Positions 31,572 to 39,414 of a stretch of 42,438 nucleotides of DNA are shown one piece after another. The DNA is from Bacteroidales bacterium (GTDB taxonomy: Bacteria > Bacteroidota > Bacteroidia > Bacteroidales > F082). The DNA is taken from assembly GCA_028696715.1 (NCBI GenBank), contig JAQVGO010000011.1, forward strand, positions 1 to 42,438, written 5' to 3'. Within the stretch, counting starts at the first letter, position 1; every line of letters begins with the position of its first letter. The notes under the pieces are model-generated. The model was not told the DNA's origin. It did not search any database and worked only from the letters and a program-made list of their open reading frames with translations. A program made the translations under genes and the position numbers.

Positions 31572-31918
31572 TTGTAGATATTGATGTAAACCCGGCGTTC
31601 GACCTCTTCGGCCTGATTGCCTGCTTCGTCTGATACGTTGTATGTTACCCGATAAGAGCCAACCTCGTTTTCGTTAACATCTGATTCCGTTTGCATTCGG
31701 GCGGAGATGTCGATGGTGTCCTGTGTTGCGGTGATGTCGTAAGCTTTTGCTCCTGCATCTTCATAAGGTTCACCCAAAGGCGACCATGTTGGATTTGTCC
31801 CGTTCAAAACGATAAATGGGGGATAAGGGTCATCTTTGGTATCTTCCTTATTACAGGCAGCAAATAAAAGCACAACCGAAAACAGAATCAGGAGAAAAAT
31901 AAAATGGGTTGCCTTCAT
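31568..31918 (-). CDS. Lipoprotein with DUF5011-like Ig domain
   Basis: From ATG 31918 the protein has 116 residues: a lipoprotein signal (MKATHFIFLLILFSVVLLFA then Ala-Cys-Asn) with the lipidated Cys near 22, then one Ig-like domain of the DUF5011/Cry22Aa-related type, recognisable in WSPLGEPYEDAGAKAYD and VGSYRVTYNVSDEAGNQAEE. The frame is open to 31948, but the signal peptide starts at 31918. It is the first gene of the run and overlaps the LtaS-like gene by four bases (ATGA). It may bind glycan near the transferase; this is inference from position only. Confidence 0.8.
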   Translation of the reverse strand: MKATHFIFLLILFSVVLLFAACNKEDTKDDPYPPFIVLNGTNPTWSPLGEPYEDAGAKAYDITATQDTIDISARMQTESDVNENEVGSYRVTYNVSDEAGNQAEEVERRVYINIYK

Positions 31919-31996
31919 AAACAGAACATTTTGTGGAAATAATTTCACATCCGGTACCTAGGTATCCGGCACTTTTTAAGTACCCAAAATACATTG

Positions 31997-32004
31997 CAAA
32001 AGTA
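31997..32004 (-). promoter_or_regulatory. Candidate -7 box for the envelope-lipid operon
   Basis: On the minus strand this reads TACTTTTG, matching TAnnTTTG, 78 bases upstream of the lipoprotein ATG. No TTG is seen at the ideal distance. The leader between holds the 10-bp palindrome TACCTAGGTA flanked by direct ATCCGG repeats (about 31949-31970). Confidence 0.35.
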
Positions 32005-32031
32005 CTAAATTTACAGTAAGAAGCTTTTTGG

Positions 32032-32039
32032 TATTTTTG
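32032..32039 (+). promoter_or_regulatory. -7 box of the HAD/M23 gene pair
   Basis: TATTTTTG fully matches TAnnTTTG. Transcription would start at about 32046, which leaves almost no leader for an ATG at 32048 and favours ATG 32057. Confidence 0.5.
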
Positions 32040-32056
32040 CCCAAATTATGGGGATT

Positions 32057-32533
32057 ATGATTAAAACTTTGATATTTGACTGGGGCGATACCATCATGCG
32101 CGATTTTGGTGAGCCCGGACCTATGTCGGGATGGAAATTGGTTGACTGGATTCCGGGCGCAGAGGCGAGTTTGAAAGTGCTTTCGAAGCAATACACCTGT
32201 ATCATTGCCACCAGTGCCAGTCATTCAGATGTTGCAGAGATGAAGATGGCTTTGGCCAGAGTTGGTGCTGATCAGTATTTTCATTTGTTCTTTTCCAGAA
32301 AGGAACTTGGTTTTGCCAAACCCGATCCCCGCTTTTTTGCTGCAGTGCTTCAAAAGAGTGGTGCAAAGGCAGAATCATCCGTAATGATAGGCAATTTGTA
32401 CGAAAAAGATATTGTCGGAGCCAAAACGGCAGGCCTGAAAACAGTTTTCTTTAATGAGTATAAGCTGAAAGGCGATTTTCCGGATGCAGATCACATCATA
32501 ACACACATGAATCAACTCACCAAACTATTTTAA
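32057..32533 (+). CDS. Small HAD-superfamily protein with altered motif I
   Basis: From ATG 32057 the protein has 158 residues; ATG 32048 would add three. The HAD pattern is present: motif I IFDWGDT (Asp8 as nucleophile), motif II IIATSAS, motif III Lys in FAKPDPRFF, and motif IV MIGNLYEKDIVGAKTAG. In motif I the usual second Asp of DxD is Gly, with an Asp one position later, so the acid/base of phosphatases is not in its normal place. No large cap domain fits in the length. It may be a phosphatase with changed mechanism or a non-phosphatase HAD. The stop overlaps the next ATG by one base. Confidence 0.8.
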   Translation: MIKTLIFDWGDTIMRDFGEPGPMSGWKLVDWIPGAEASLKVLSKQYTCIIATSASHSDVAEMKMALARVGADQYFHLFFSRKELGFAKPDPRFFAAVLQKSGAKAESSVMIGNLYEKDIVGAKTAGLKTVFFNEYKLKGDFPDADHIITHMNQLTKLF

Positions 32534-34221
32534 TGAAAAAACTGATTTTTACTTTTCTATTTCTAACATCTCTGATTATCAATGCCCAGCAGCAATTTCC
32601 TACCTACAGGTCTCCGCTTGATATCCCGATATACTTGTCGGGCACTTTTGCCGAATTACGCAGCAATCATTTTCATTCGGGTATTGATATCCGCACCCAG
32701 GGTGTCGAAGGACATAAGGTCTTTGCTATTGGTGATGGTTATGTGAGCCGGATTGCGGTGTCTCCTTTTGGTTTTGGCAAAGCTATTTACGTAAATCATC
32801 CGGATGGTTTCACTTCTGTATATGCACATTTACAGCGTTTTAGTCCCGAAATTGAGGCTTATGTCAAGCAGGAGCAATACCGGCAAAAATCTTTCGCCAT
32901 AAACCTTTATCTCAAGCCTGAACAGTTTCCAATAAAGAAAGGACAGCAACTCGGTTTATCCGGAAACAGCGGTTCATCCGGCGGGCCACATCTGCATTTC
33001 GAAATCCGTGATGCCGCAACACAGGAACCCATGAATCCCTTGTATTTCGGCATTCGGATAAAAGATTATATTCGGCCGGCAATCAGTCATTTTTCGGTTT
33101 ATCCGATGAATGATACTTCTTTTGTGAATCAACAGCTCAAGCCCTTTTATTTGCCTGTTAAGGGCTGGGGCGAGCAACACCGATTGCCTGATCATCAAGC
33201 TGTTGAACTCCGCGGAAGTTTTGCTTTTGGAATTTCTGTGATTGATCAGCATAACGATACACCTAATAAAAATGGAGTTTATACGATTCGGCTTTTGCAG
33301 GATTCGATCGTTTTATTTGAGGTGAAAGCGGATCGTTTTTCCTTTGGCGAAACACGTTACATCAACAGCTATATTGATTATGCCTATTATCAAACAAACA
33401 AAAAACGGCTGATCAAAACTGCTGTTGATCCTTTAAATAAACTTGAGCTTTATGAAAAAGCCCAGGGAATTGTCCAGGTGAAAAGTGGTGATACCATCAA
33501 ACTCGCATTTGAAGTACTGGATTTCCATCAAAACCGCTCGTTTTTGCCTTTCACATTGATAGGCGTGGAGCCGGATACTTCTTTTAAGAAAGTAAATCCC
33601 TCCGGAATCCTTGTCAAGGCTGGATCAGCGTTTAGTCTGGAAAGTGAAAATTTCAAGCTGAATATTCCAAAGGATGCTTTTTATAAGGATGAATACCTTG
33701 TTGTGGCAAGCAAAATTGACAGCCTTAGTGGCCTTGAGGTTTTTCAAATTGGCGACCTGACAATTCCTGTGCATAAGGCCTATAAATTGGCCGTTAAACC
33801 TCCTGATTTCAAGCAGCCTGAGAAGTTATACATCGCCTACCTGGACGAAAAAAATGAGACTTCAGCAATGAAAACAAAATTTGAAGCAGGATTCCTTCAT
33901 GCTGAACCCCGATTGATGGGACGTTTTACTGTGCTGGTTGATACTTTGAAACCCAGCATTAAGTGCTTAAATTTTGGCCAAACAAAATCTGTATCTGGTT
34001 TATCCGCCTTAAAAGTCAGGATTGAAGACAAAGAATCCGGCATTGATACATACTATGCCACGCTTAACGAAGAATGGCTGTTGATGGAATATGATGCCAA
34101 AAATGATTTGTTGATTTATGAAGTTGATGAACGCCTGAGAAAAGGCGAAAATTACCTCAGGATTGAGGTGAAAGATCAGCTTGGAAATCAAGCAATAAAG
34201 GAAGTTAAGTTGTTGAATTAA
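32533..34221 (+). CDS. Secreted M23-family peptidase
   Basis: The 562-residue protein has a signal peptide (MKKLIFTFLFLTSLIINAQ). An N-terminal M23/LytM domain follows, with the metal-binding H48-x3-D52 in NHFHSGIDIRT and H153-L-H155 in GGPHLHFEIRD; all ligands are there. The roughly 380 residues after it look like several Ig- or beta-sandwich-type domains ending in GENYLRIEVKDQLGNQAIKE. It probably cuts or binds peptidoglycan cross-links in the periplasm, and may be a cell-wall remodeller with protein-binding domains. It overlaps the HAD gene by one base and abuts the convergent HD gene directly. Confidence 0.9.
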   Translation: MKKLIFTFLFLTSLIINAQQQFPTYRSPLDIPIYLSGTFAELRSNHFHSGIDIRTQGVEGHKVFAIGDGYVSRIAVSPFGFGKAIYVNHPDGFTSVYAHLQRFSPEIEAYVKQEQYRQKSFAINLYLKPEQFPIKKGQQLGLSGNSGSSGGPHLHFEIRDAATQEPMNPLYFGIRIKDYIRPAISHFSVYPMNDTSFVNQQLKPFYLPVKGWGEQHRLPDHQAVELRGSFAFGISVIDQHNDTPNKNGVYTIRLLQDSIVLFEVKADRFSFGETRYINSYIDYAYYQTNKKRLIKTAVDPLNKLELYEKAQGIVQVKSGDTIKLAFEVLDFHQNRSFLPFTLIGVEPDTSFKKVNPSGILVKAGSAFSLESENFKLNIPKDAFYKDEYLVVASKIDSLSGLEVFQIGDLTIPVHKAYKLAVKPPDFKQPEKLYIAYLDEKNETSAMKTKFEAGFLHAEPRLMGRFTVLVDTLKPSIKCLNFGQTKSVSGLSALKVRIEDKESGIDTYYATLNEEWLLMEYDAKNDLLIYEVDERLRKGENYLRIEVKDQLGNQAIKEVKLLN

Positions 34222-34872
34222 TCAGCCTTTTCCTGTTTTTTCGGTTTCAAACTGTGCCAGAAAATCGAGCATAAACTGATGCCTTTGCGCTGCAATTGCT
34301 TTTGCCTTTTCAGTATTCATCTGGTCTTTCAGGAGCAACAGCTTTTCATAGAAATGGTTGATGGTTGCAGCCTTACTTTTTTGATAGGATGTGCTGCTTT
34401 CATGCTGGATTACTGCTGTGTTTTCTGTGTAAAACGGACGTTGTTTAAATCCTCCATAACTGAAAGCCCTTGCAATTCCGATGGCACCTATGGCATCAAG
34501 TCGGTCGGCATCCTGCACGATTTGAAATTCAAGGCTTTTGTCGATGCTGTTTCCAAAGCTGTGCCTGAACGACATATTGTGGATGATAGTTTTGATATGT
34601 TCGAGCTTTTCGGGGCTTAAACCCGTTTTAAGTAAGAAACTGCTGATTTCATCAAGGATTTCAGTTTCTTTTCCTTTTTGAAACTTAGAATCATTCAAAT
34701 CGTGCACCAAAACAGCAATCAGCACTACAGTTCGGTCGCAAGAAGTGTTTTCGATCAGTTGTAGGGCATTTTGGTAAACCCTTTCGATATGAAGCCAATC
34801 ATGTCCGCTTTCGGCATCGGTAATTTTGTGTTTTACAAAATCGGTCGTTTTGAGAATTATTTCCTGGTCCAT
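34222..34872 (-). CDS. HD-domain phosphohydrolase (YedJ/YpgQ-like)
   Basis: The 216-residue cytosolic protein has the HD metal site: His28 in GHDWLH, the His57-Asp58 pair in LVHDLND, and the later Asp of QDADRLDAIG. Residues 100-150 (NMSFRHSFG, RAFSYGGFKQRPF) match the YedJ/YpgQ group, whose members hydrolyse nucleotide or similar phosphates. It is the last gene of the minus-strand trio after the beta-helix lipoprotein and NRK-like kinase, 12 bases from the latter. Its stop codon lies directly next to that of the M23 gene on the other strand. Substrate unknown. Confidence 0.86.
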   Translation of the reverse strand: MDQEIILKTTDFVKHKITDAESGHDWLHIERVYQNALQLIENTSCDRTVVLIAVLVHDLNDSKFQKGKETEILDEISSFLLKTGLSPEKLEHIKTIIHNMSFRHSFGNSIDKSLEFQIVQDADRLDAIGAIGIARAFSYGGFKQRPFYTENTAVIQHESSTSYQKSKAATINHFYEKLLLLKDQMNTEKAKAIAAQRHQFMLDFLAQFETEKTGKG

Positions 34873-34884
34873 GATGGAAGCAAT

Positions 34885-35379
34885 TTAGCCTATGAAATTC
34901 AAAATAGTTTTTGATGGGAACTTTTTGGTGCCATCAACAATGAGTGTACGCTGCGGTTCCGGGCTTTGGCCGTATTTTAAATAACTTTCCCAGATATGCT
35001 TTACATACCAGTCGGGCTCATGGCCCCAGCGGTGATCCTGATCTTTTCGTTTCAGGAAAGTTTGGTAATCAATTTCGACGAGCAACATGCTGTCGTACAA
35101 ATTATTGGTCAACCGATCGTGAAAAACAAGCAGCCCTTCGGCAATCACAATATCATTTAATTTGCTTTCGGCCAGGATACTTTTTTTAAATCTTTCATGA
35201 TCAATACTATCCGGATGTTCCCAGTCAATGCGATCCTTAATTCGCGGGAGTTGTTCGGTGGGATAAGCAAACTCATCCTGACAGATAAGATGTGTTTTTT
35301 TGCCCGGGAACTGATTTCTAAGCCATTCGGCCAGGGTAGTCTTTCCCGCTCTGCTCACGCCTCCAATTCCAATGATCAT
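34885..35379 (-). CDS. P-loop nucleoside kinase, nicotinamide riboside kinase-like
   Basis: The 164-residue protein is a small P-loop kinase. The Walker A motif is GGVSRAGKTT (6-15). The pattern of later blocks, HLICQDEFAYP, VIAEGLLVFH, WYVKHIWESYLKYGQ and LIVDGTKKF, follows eukaryotic NRK1 (for example SQDDFF, IEGFLLF, HVWPMYLKYRQ, YLDGTK) more closely than bacterial uridine kinases. If so it phosphorylates nicotinamide riboside to NMN for NAD salvage. Uridine kinase family is the safe wider call. It is nine bases after the lipoprotein gene and 12 before the HD gene. Confidence 0.75.
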   Translation of the reverse strand: MIIGIGGVSRAGKTTLAEWLRNQFPGKKTHLICQDEFAYPTEQLPRIKDRIDWEHPDSIDHERFKKSILAESKLNDIVIAEGLLVFHDRLTNNLYDSMLLVEIDYQTFLKRKDQDHRWGHEPDWYVKHIWESYLKYGQSPEPQRTLIVDGTKKFPSKTILNFIG

Positions 35380-35388
35380 ATTTCCGTT

Positions 35389-36864
35389 TTAGCGGTTGGC
35401 CGGAACAAATTGATAGGCACCTAAATCAGGACTTTCGGTACGCGAAACCCCATCCAGATCGAAAGGCACTTCCTGTGCAAATTCCGGTTTTCCTTTTCCA
35501 ATTACCGGTGAAAGGGTATCGGGTCTGTAGTTGAAGTTTTCGTAATCTTTAAAAAGCGGATTTTCGTTGGCGATGCTGTTCACAAAGCCAGGCCAGTCGG
35601 CTATTCGACGCTCAGTTTTTATCAGGCAGTTTTCAAAAACATAATTGGTGTCGGCACTGCTCACAAATTCGTAATGAAACTCTTCTGAATTGGAGCCGTA
35701 AATCAGGCTGTTTCCCATCGCAAACTGAAAAGGAATCGCAACAGGATTATTCGAAGAGTCCAGTAAAAAATTGTTAAAGAAAAGTGATGGATTATTCCTA
35801 ACCGAGAGGCTCCAGTTGTTGGCAATGGTGGTGTGCACAAAGCGGTAATCGCCGCCACCAGTAAGGGCCAGGGCATAATTGCCGCAGTTGGCTATTACAG
35901 TGTTTTTTGCTTCAATGGCATAAAGCCTTGAGAAGATTCCCATGCCGGTATGATTTTCAATGATGGTATTGTCAATACGCAATGCAGCTTCGGTGGGCTT
36001 CAGAAATGATTCAGCCTGAATCCCGATATAGCCATTTCTGATTATGGCATGTGAAATCTGATGATCTGCTCCTGCCCTTGCTTCCATCAGCCAGATGCGA
36101 TCCCATTGCCCGGGCACATTGCGGTAGTCGAACCCATCGCTGCTTTCGAGCCTGTCGCCCCTGAAAAGCACTGGTGCTTCGGCTGTGCCATTAACAATCA
36201 GCTGGCCTTCGCTAAACGACCAAAGCCCGGATTTGTCGTGAAAATGAACACGGGCACCGGCTTCAATCTGAAGTGTGCCATAGCTGTCGATCAAGGCATA
36301 GCCATAAACAACATAAGGTTTCTCTGCTGTCCACACAGTCGTTTCAAGGCTGTCGGCAACAACTTTAAAGGGTGGAAATCCTGCAATTTGCTGATCAGCA
36401 ACAATATAAACAGCATCCTGTCCCCAAGCCACCAGCTTCACCTGTTGGCTGTTGCCATTGGTTTCAAACACCAGATCGTCTTCCACCACAAAGGGATTTT
36501 GTTGGTCAGCGGGGTCAATGGTCACACGCAGAAATACATACAGACTGTCGTTTCCGGGTATTTCAATATCATAGATTTGTGTGCCGGGCTTGCCGTCCAC
36601 ATTAATTCTGAAGGGAGAGTTGTTGGCATTGCCAAGACGGATAGAACCGATGTTTAGACGTTCCTTGTTATTGTTGTAGATCATCAGCTGACGGGTAGCA
36701 GACCCCAGACTTGAAAAAACGGTGTCAAAAACAACAGAATCAGCAGAAAAACTGAGTTTTAGTTCGGAATTTGTGCTTATCTCATCATGTTTTCTACAGG
36801 AAAAAATGCTGAATGCCAATATCAGCAAAAACAGGAATATAAGAATTGGAATTTGTCTCATCAA
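35389..36864 (-). CDS. Beta-helix surface lipoprotein
   Basis: The 491-residue protein has a lipoprotein signal with the lipobox FSIFSC (Cys23). An N-terminal beta domain follows (about 40-150), with phrases such as VFDTVFSSLGSATRQLMIYN and SPFRINVDG, like choice-of-anchor/ASH-type domains. Residues about 170-450 have the repeating pattern of a right-handed beta-helix (GTLQIEAGARVHFHDKSG, GQLIVNGTAEAPVLF, IDNTIIENHTGMG). The end, FDLDGVSRTESPDLGAYQF, is the usual closing motif of these proteins. It should sit on the outer membrane or in the periplasm. Function is unknown; polysaccharide binding is possible. Confidence 0.8.
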   Translation of the reverse strand: MMRQIPILIFLFLLILAFSIFSCRKHDEISTNSELKLSFSADSVVFDTVFSSLGSATRQLMIYNNNKERLNIGSIRLGNANNSPFRINVDGKPGTQIYDIEIPGNDSLYVFLRVTIDPADQQNPFVVEDDLVFETNGNSQQVKLVAWGQDAVYIVADQQIAGFPPFKVVADSLETTVWTAEKPYVVYGYALIDSYGTLQIEAGARVHFHDKSGLWSFSEGQLIVNGTAEAPVLFRGDRLESSDGFDYRNVPGQWDRIWLMEARAGADHQISHAIIRNGYIGIQAESFLKPTEAALRIDNTIIENHTGMGIFSRLYAIEAKNTVIANCGNYALALTGGGDYRFVHTTIANNWSLSVRNNPSLFFNNFLLDSSNNPVAIPFQFAMGNSLIYGSNSEEFHYEFVSSADTNYVFENCLIKTERRIADWPGFVNSIANENPLFKDYENFNYRPDTLSPVIGKGKPEFAQEVPFDLDGVSRTESPDLGAYQFVPANR

Positions 36865-36894
36865 ATCAATACCTTAAATAAAATTAACAGGCTG

Positions 36895-36929
36895 CAAAGA
36901 TAGGCTAATTCATCTGTCTGACTTTGCAA
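36895..36929 (-). promoter_or_regulatory. Candidate promoter of the lipoprotein/NRK/HD genes
   Basis: On the minus strand TATCTTTG (36902-36895) matches TAnnTTTG and is followed by CAGCCTG, as at the ffh promoter. A TTG lies at 36929-36927, 24 bases upstream. The box is about 30 bases before the lipoprotein ATG. The rest of 36865-37177 holds only the ffh promoter; I see no RNA gene there. Confidence 0.45.
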
Positions 36930-37097
36930 CCTATGCTGCTAACGTTTGATTTTAAATGAAATTGTAAAAGGAGTAATATTGGCTATGAGATTATGTTTTT
37001 TGAACGGACACAACATTTTTTGTAAATGCTTTAATTTCTTTACCTTAAGTTCATTTTAGAAGTGCAGTATTGCCTACACCTTATTATATCCTATTCG

Positions 37098-37128
37098 TTC
37101 TACATCTCCCGAATTTTTGCTATTTTTG
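37098..37128 (+). promoter_or_regulatory. ffh: Promoter of ffh
   Basis: TATTTTTG at 37121-37128 matches TAnnTTTG and is followed by CAGCCTG. Twenty bases upstream, 37098-37100 reads TTC, one mismatch from TTG. The leader to the ATG at 37178 is about 43 bases. Confidence 0.55.
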
Positions 37129-37177
37129 CAGCCTGAAAAAAAGCATAAAAAAATTCATCATAAACAGATAAGTAACT

Positions 37178-38512
37178 ATGTTTGAAGGCCTGAGTGAAAA
37201 ACTGGAACGCTCGTTCAAAATGCTAAAAGGGCAGGGGCACATTTCTGAAATTAATGTTGCCGAAACGCTTAAAGAGGTACGCAAGGCATTGATTGATGCC
37301 GATGTAAGCTTCAAGATTGCCAAGGATTTTACCAATACGGTAAAAGAGAAAGCATTAGGACAAAAAATTCTCACTGCTGTTTCGCCCGGGCAGCTCATGG
37401 TGAAAATTGTACATGATGAGTTGGCCGAACTGATGGGTGGCGAGCAAATTGAAATCAACCTCAAAGGAAATCCAAGCATTATCTTGATTGCCGGACTTCA
37501 GGGTTCGGGGAAGACCACTTTTTCGGCAAAGCTGGCCAATTACCTTAAATCAAAAAAAGGAAAACAAGTCTTGCTTGTGGCTGGTGATGTTTATCGTCCG
37601 GCAGCTATTGATCAGCTCAAGGTACTTGGCGAACAGGTTGCTGTTGAAGTGTTTACAGAAGATGGAAGCAAAGATCCGGTAGGAATTGCAAAAAAGGCCA
37701 TTGCCCATGCCAAACAGTCTGGTAAAAATGTGGTGATCATCGATACAGCTGGTCGTTTGGCTGTTGATGAACAGATGATGAACGAGATTGCAGCTATCAA
37801 GAAAAATGTTGATCCACACGAGATTTTGTTTGTAGTGGACTCCATGACTGGTCAGGATGCTGTGAATACGGCCAAAGCCTTCAACGACAGACTTGATTTT
37901 CATGGGGTAGTACTCACCAAATTGGATGGCGACACACGTGGTGGTGCGGCCTTGAGTATTCGTTCGGTGGTGGATAAACCAATCAAATTTGTCGGGATTG
38001 GCGAAAAAATGGATGCCTTGGATGTTTTTTATCCCAAGCGTATGGCCGATCGTATCCTGGGCATGGGCGATATTGTTTCACTTGTTGAGAAAGCTCAGGA
38101 GCAGTTTGATGCCGAAGAGGCACGAAAGCTACAACGAAAAATTGCCAAAAATGAGTTCAACTTCAACGACTTCCTCAAGCAGATACAACAGATTAAAAAG
38201 ATGGGAAACATCAAGGATCTGGCTGGTATGATTCCGGGAATGGGTAAAGCACTCAAAGATACCGAAATAGAGGATGATGCTTTTAAAGGAATCGAAGCGA
38301 TCATTTATTCTATGACACCGGCTGAACGCGAAGATCCAAAACTGCTCAATGGCAGTCGCCGCAAACGCATCGCTATGGGGAGCGGCACAAGTATTGTTGA
38401 GGTAAACCGCTTGGTGAAGCAATTTAGCGAAACCTCAAAAATGATGCGTATGATGACAGGTGGTGGCGGCCAGAAAATGATGCGCATGATGAACCAGATG
38501 CGTCGCCGATAG
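37178..38512 (+). CDS. ffh: Signal recognition particle protein Ffh
   Basis: Ffh is the GTPase that binds signal sequences of nascent membrane proteins with SRP RNA and delivers them to FtsY. The 444-residue protein has the N domain (1-95), the G domain with GLQGSGKTTFSAKLA as P-loop (near 107), GDVYRPAAIDQL, IIDTAGRLAVDEQMM and VLTKLDGDTRGGAALS, and a C-terminal M domain rich in Met that ends MMRMMNQMRRR. All normal. It is the first gene of a plus-strand run; folD follows after 14 bases. Confidence 0.97.
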   Translation: MFEGLSEKLERSFKMLKGQGHISEINVAETLKEVRKALIDADVSFKIAKDFTNTVKEKALGQKILTAVSPGQLMVKIVHDELAELMGGEQIEINLKGNPSIILIAGLQGSGKTTFSAKLANYLKSKKGKQVLLVAGDVYRPAAIDQLKVLGEQVAVEVFTEDGSKDPVGIAKKAIAHAKQSGKNVVIIDTAGRLAVDEQMMNEIAAIKKNVDPHEILFVVDSMTGQDAVNTAKAFNDRLDFHGVVLTKLDGDTRGGAALSIRSVVDKPIKFVGIGEKMDALDVFYPKRMADRILGMGDIVSLVEKAQEQFDAEEARKLQRKIAKNEFNFNDFLKQIQQIKKMGNIKDLAGMIPGMGKALKDTEIEDDAFKGIEAIIYSMTPAEREDPKLLNGSRRKRIAMGSGTSIVEVNRLVKQFSETSKMMRMMTGGGGQKMMRMMNQMRRR

Positions 38513-38526
38513 AAACAGAAGAAATT

Positions 38527-39414
38527 ATGAGTCTTAAAATTATTGATGGCAAAGCGATTGCCGCCGAGATCAAAAAAGAGATTGCCAAAGAGGTGGCGGC
38601 CATGATTGATAAGGATGACAAGGCACCGCATTTGGCTGCAATTATTGTTGGCGAAGATGCGGCAAGTCAAACCTATGTGGCATCCAAAGAAAAAGCCTGC
38701 AAATCAGTCGGAATAACCTCCTCGGTTTATCGGCTTCCGGCTAATTCTTCTGAAAAGGAGTTGCTTGAATTGGTAGAATTCCTGAATCGTGATGAAGAGG
38801 TGGACGGATACATTGTTCAGCTCCCGTTGCCTGATCATATCAACGAACAAAAGATATTAATGGCCATTGATCCGGCCAAGGATGTGGATGGTTTTCATCC
38901 GGAAAATGCCGGTCGCATGATGCTTGGCCTGCCCTCTTATCTGCCTGCCACGCCAAATGGAATTATGGAGTTGCTGGAACGCAGCAAAATTGAAACAGCA
39001 GGCAAGCATGTAGTGGTAATTGGCCGGTCGAATATTGTAGGCACGCCAATTAGTGTGATGTTATCGCGCAAGGCGAAAAATGCCGATGCCACAGTTACGC
39101 TCTGCCACAGCCGTACTAAAAATCTCAAGGAAATTACCTTACAAGCTGATATCCTGATAGCTGCCATTGGAAAAGTTGGCTTTGTTACGGCCGATATGGT
39201 AAAATCCGGAGCAGCAGTTATTGATGTGGGTATTCATCGTGTGGAAGATGCCAACAAGGAAAAAGGTTATTACCTGGCCGGTGATGTGGATTATAAAGAA
39301 GTGTCAAAAAAAGCTTCTGCTATCACGCCCGTGCCTGGTGGTGTTGGTCCTATGACGATTGTTTCTTTGTTGCGAAACACGCTGCTGGCAAGCAAGAAAG
39401 CGGTTTATTCATGA
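38527..39414 (+). CDS. folD: Bifunctional methylene-THF dehydrogenase/cyclohydrolase
   Basis: FolD converts methylene-tetrahydrofolate to formyl-tetrahydrofolate with NADP. The 295-residue protein has TYVASKEKACKSVGI with the catalytic Lys, the YIVQLPLPDH signature, DVDGFHPENAG, the NADP-site GRSNIVGTPISVML, and the closing PVPGGVGPMTIVSLLRNT. Length is normal. It ends in an ATGA overlap with the next gene, so they are translationally coupled. Confidence 0.96.
   Translation: MSLKIIDGKAIAAEIKKEIAKEVAAMIDKDDKAPHLAAIIVGEDAASQTYVASKEKACKSVGITSSVYRLPANSSEKELLELVEFLNRDEEVDGYIVQLPLPDHINEQKILMAIDPAKDVDGFHPENAGRMMLGLPSYLPATPNGIMELLERSKIETAGKHVVVIGRSNIVGTPISVMLSRKAKNADATVTLCHSRTKNLKEITLQADILIAAIGKVGFVTADMVKSGAAVIDVGIHRVEDANKEKGYYLAGDVDYKEVSKKASAITPVPGGVGPMTIVSLLRNTLLASKKAVYS

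Noticed and set aside
36865-37177. Possible SRP RNA or tRNA in the gap before ffh
   Set aside because: I see no cloverleaf and no conserved SRP-RNA helix-8 sequence; the stretch is AT-rich and explained by two divergent promoters.
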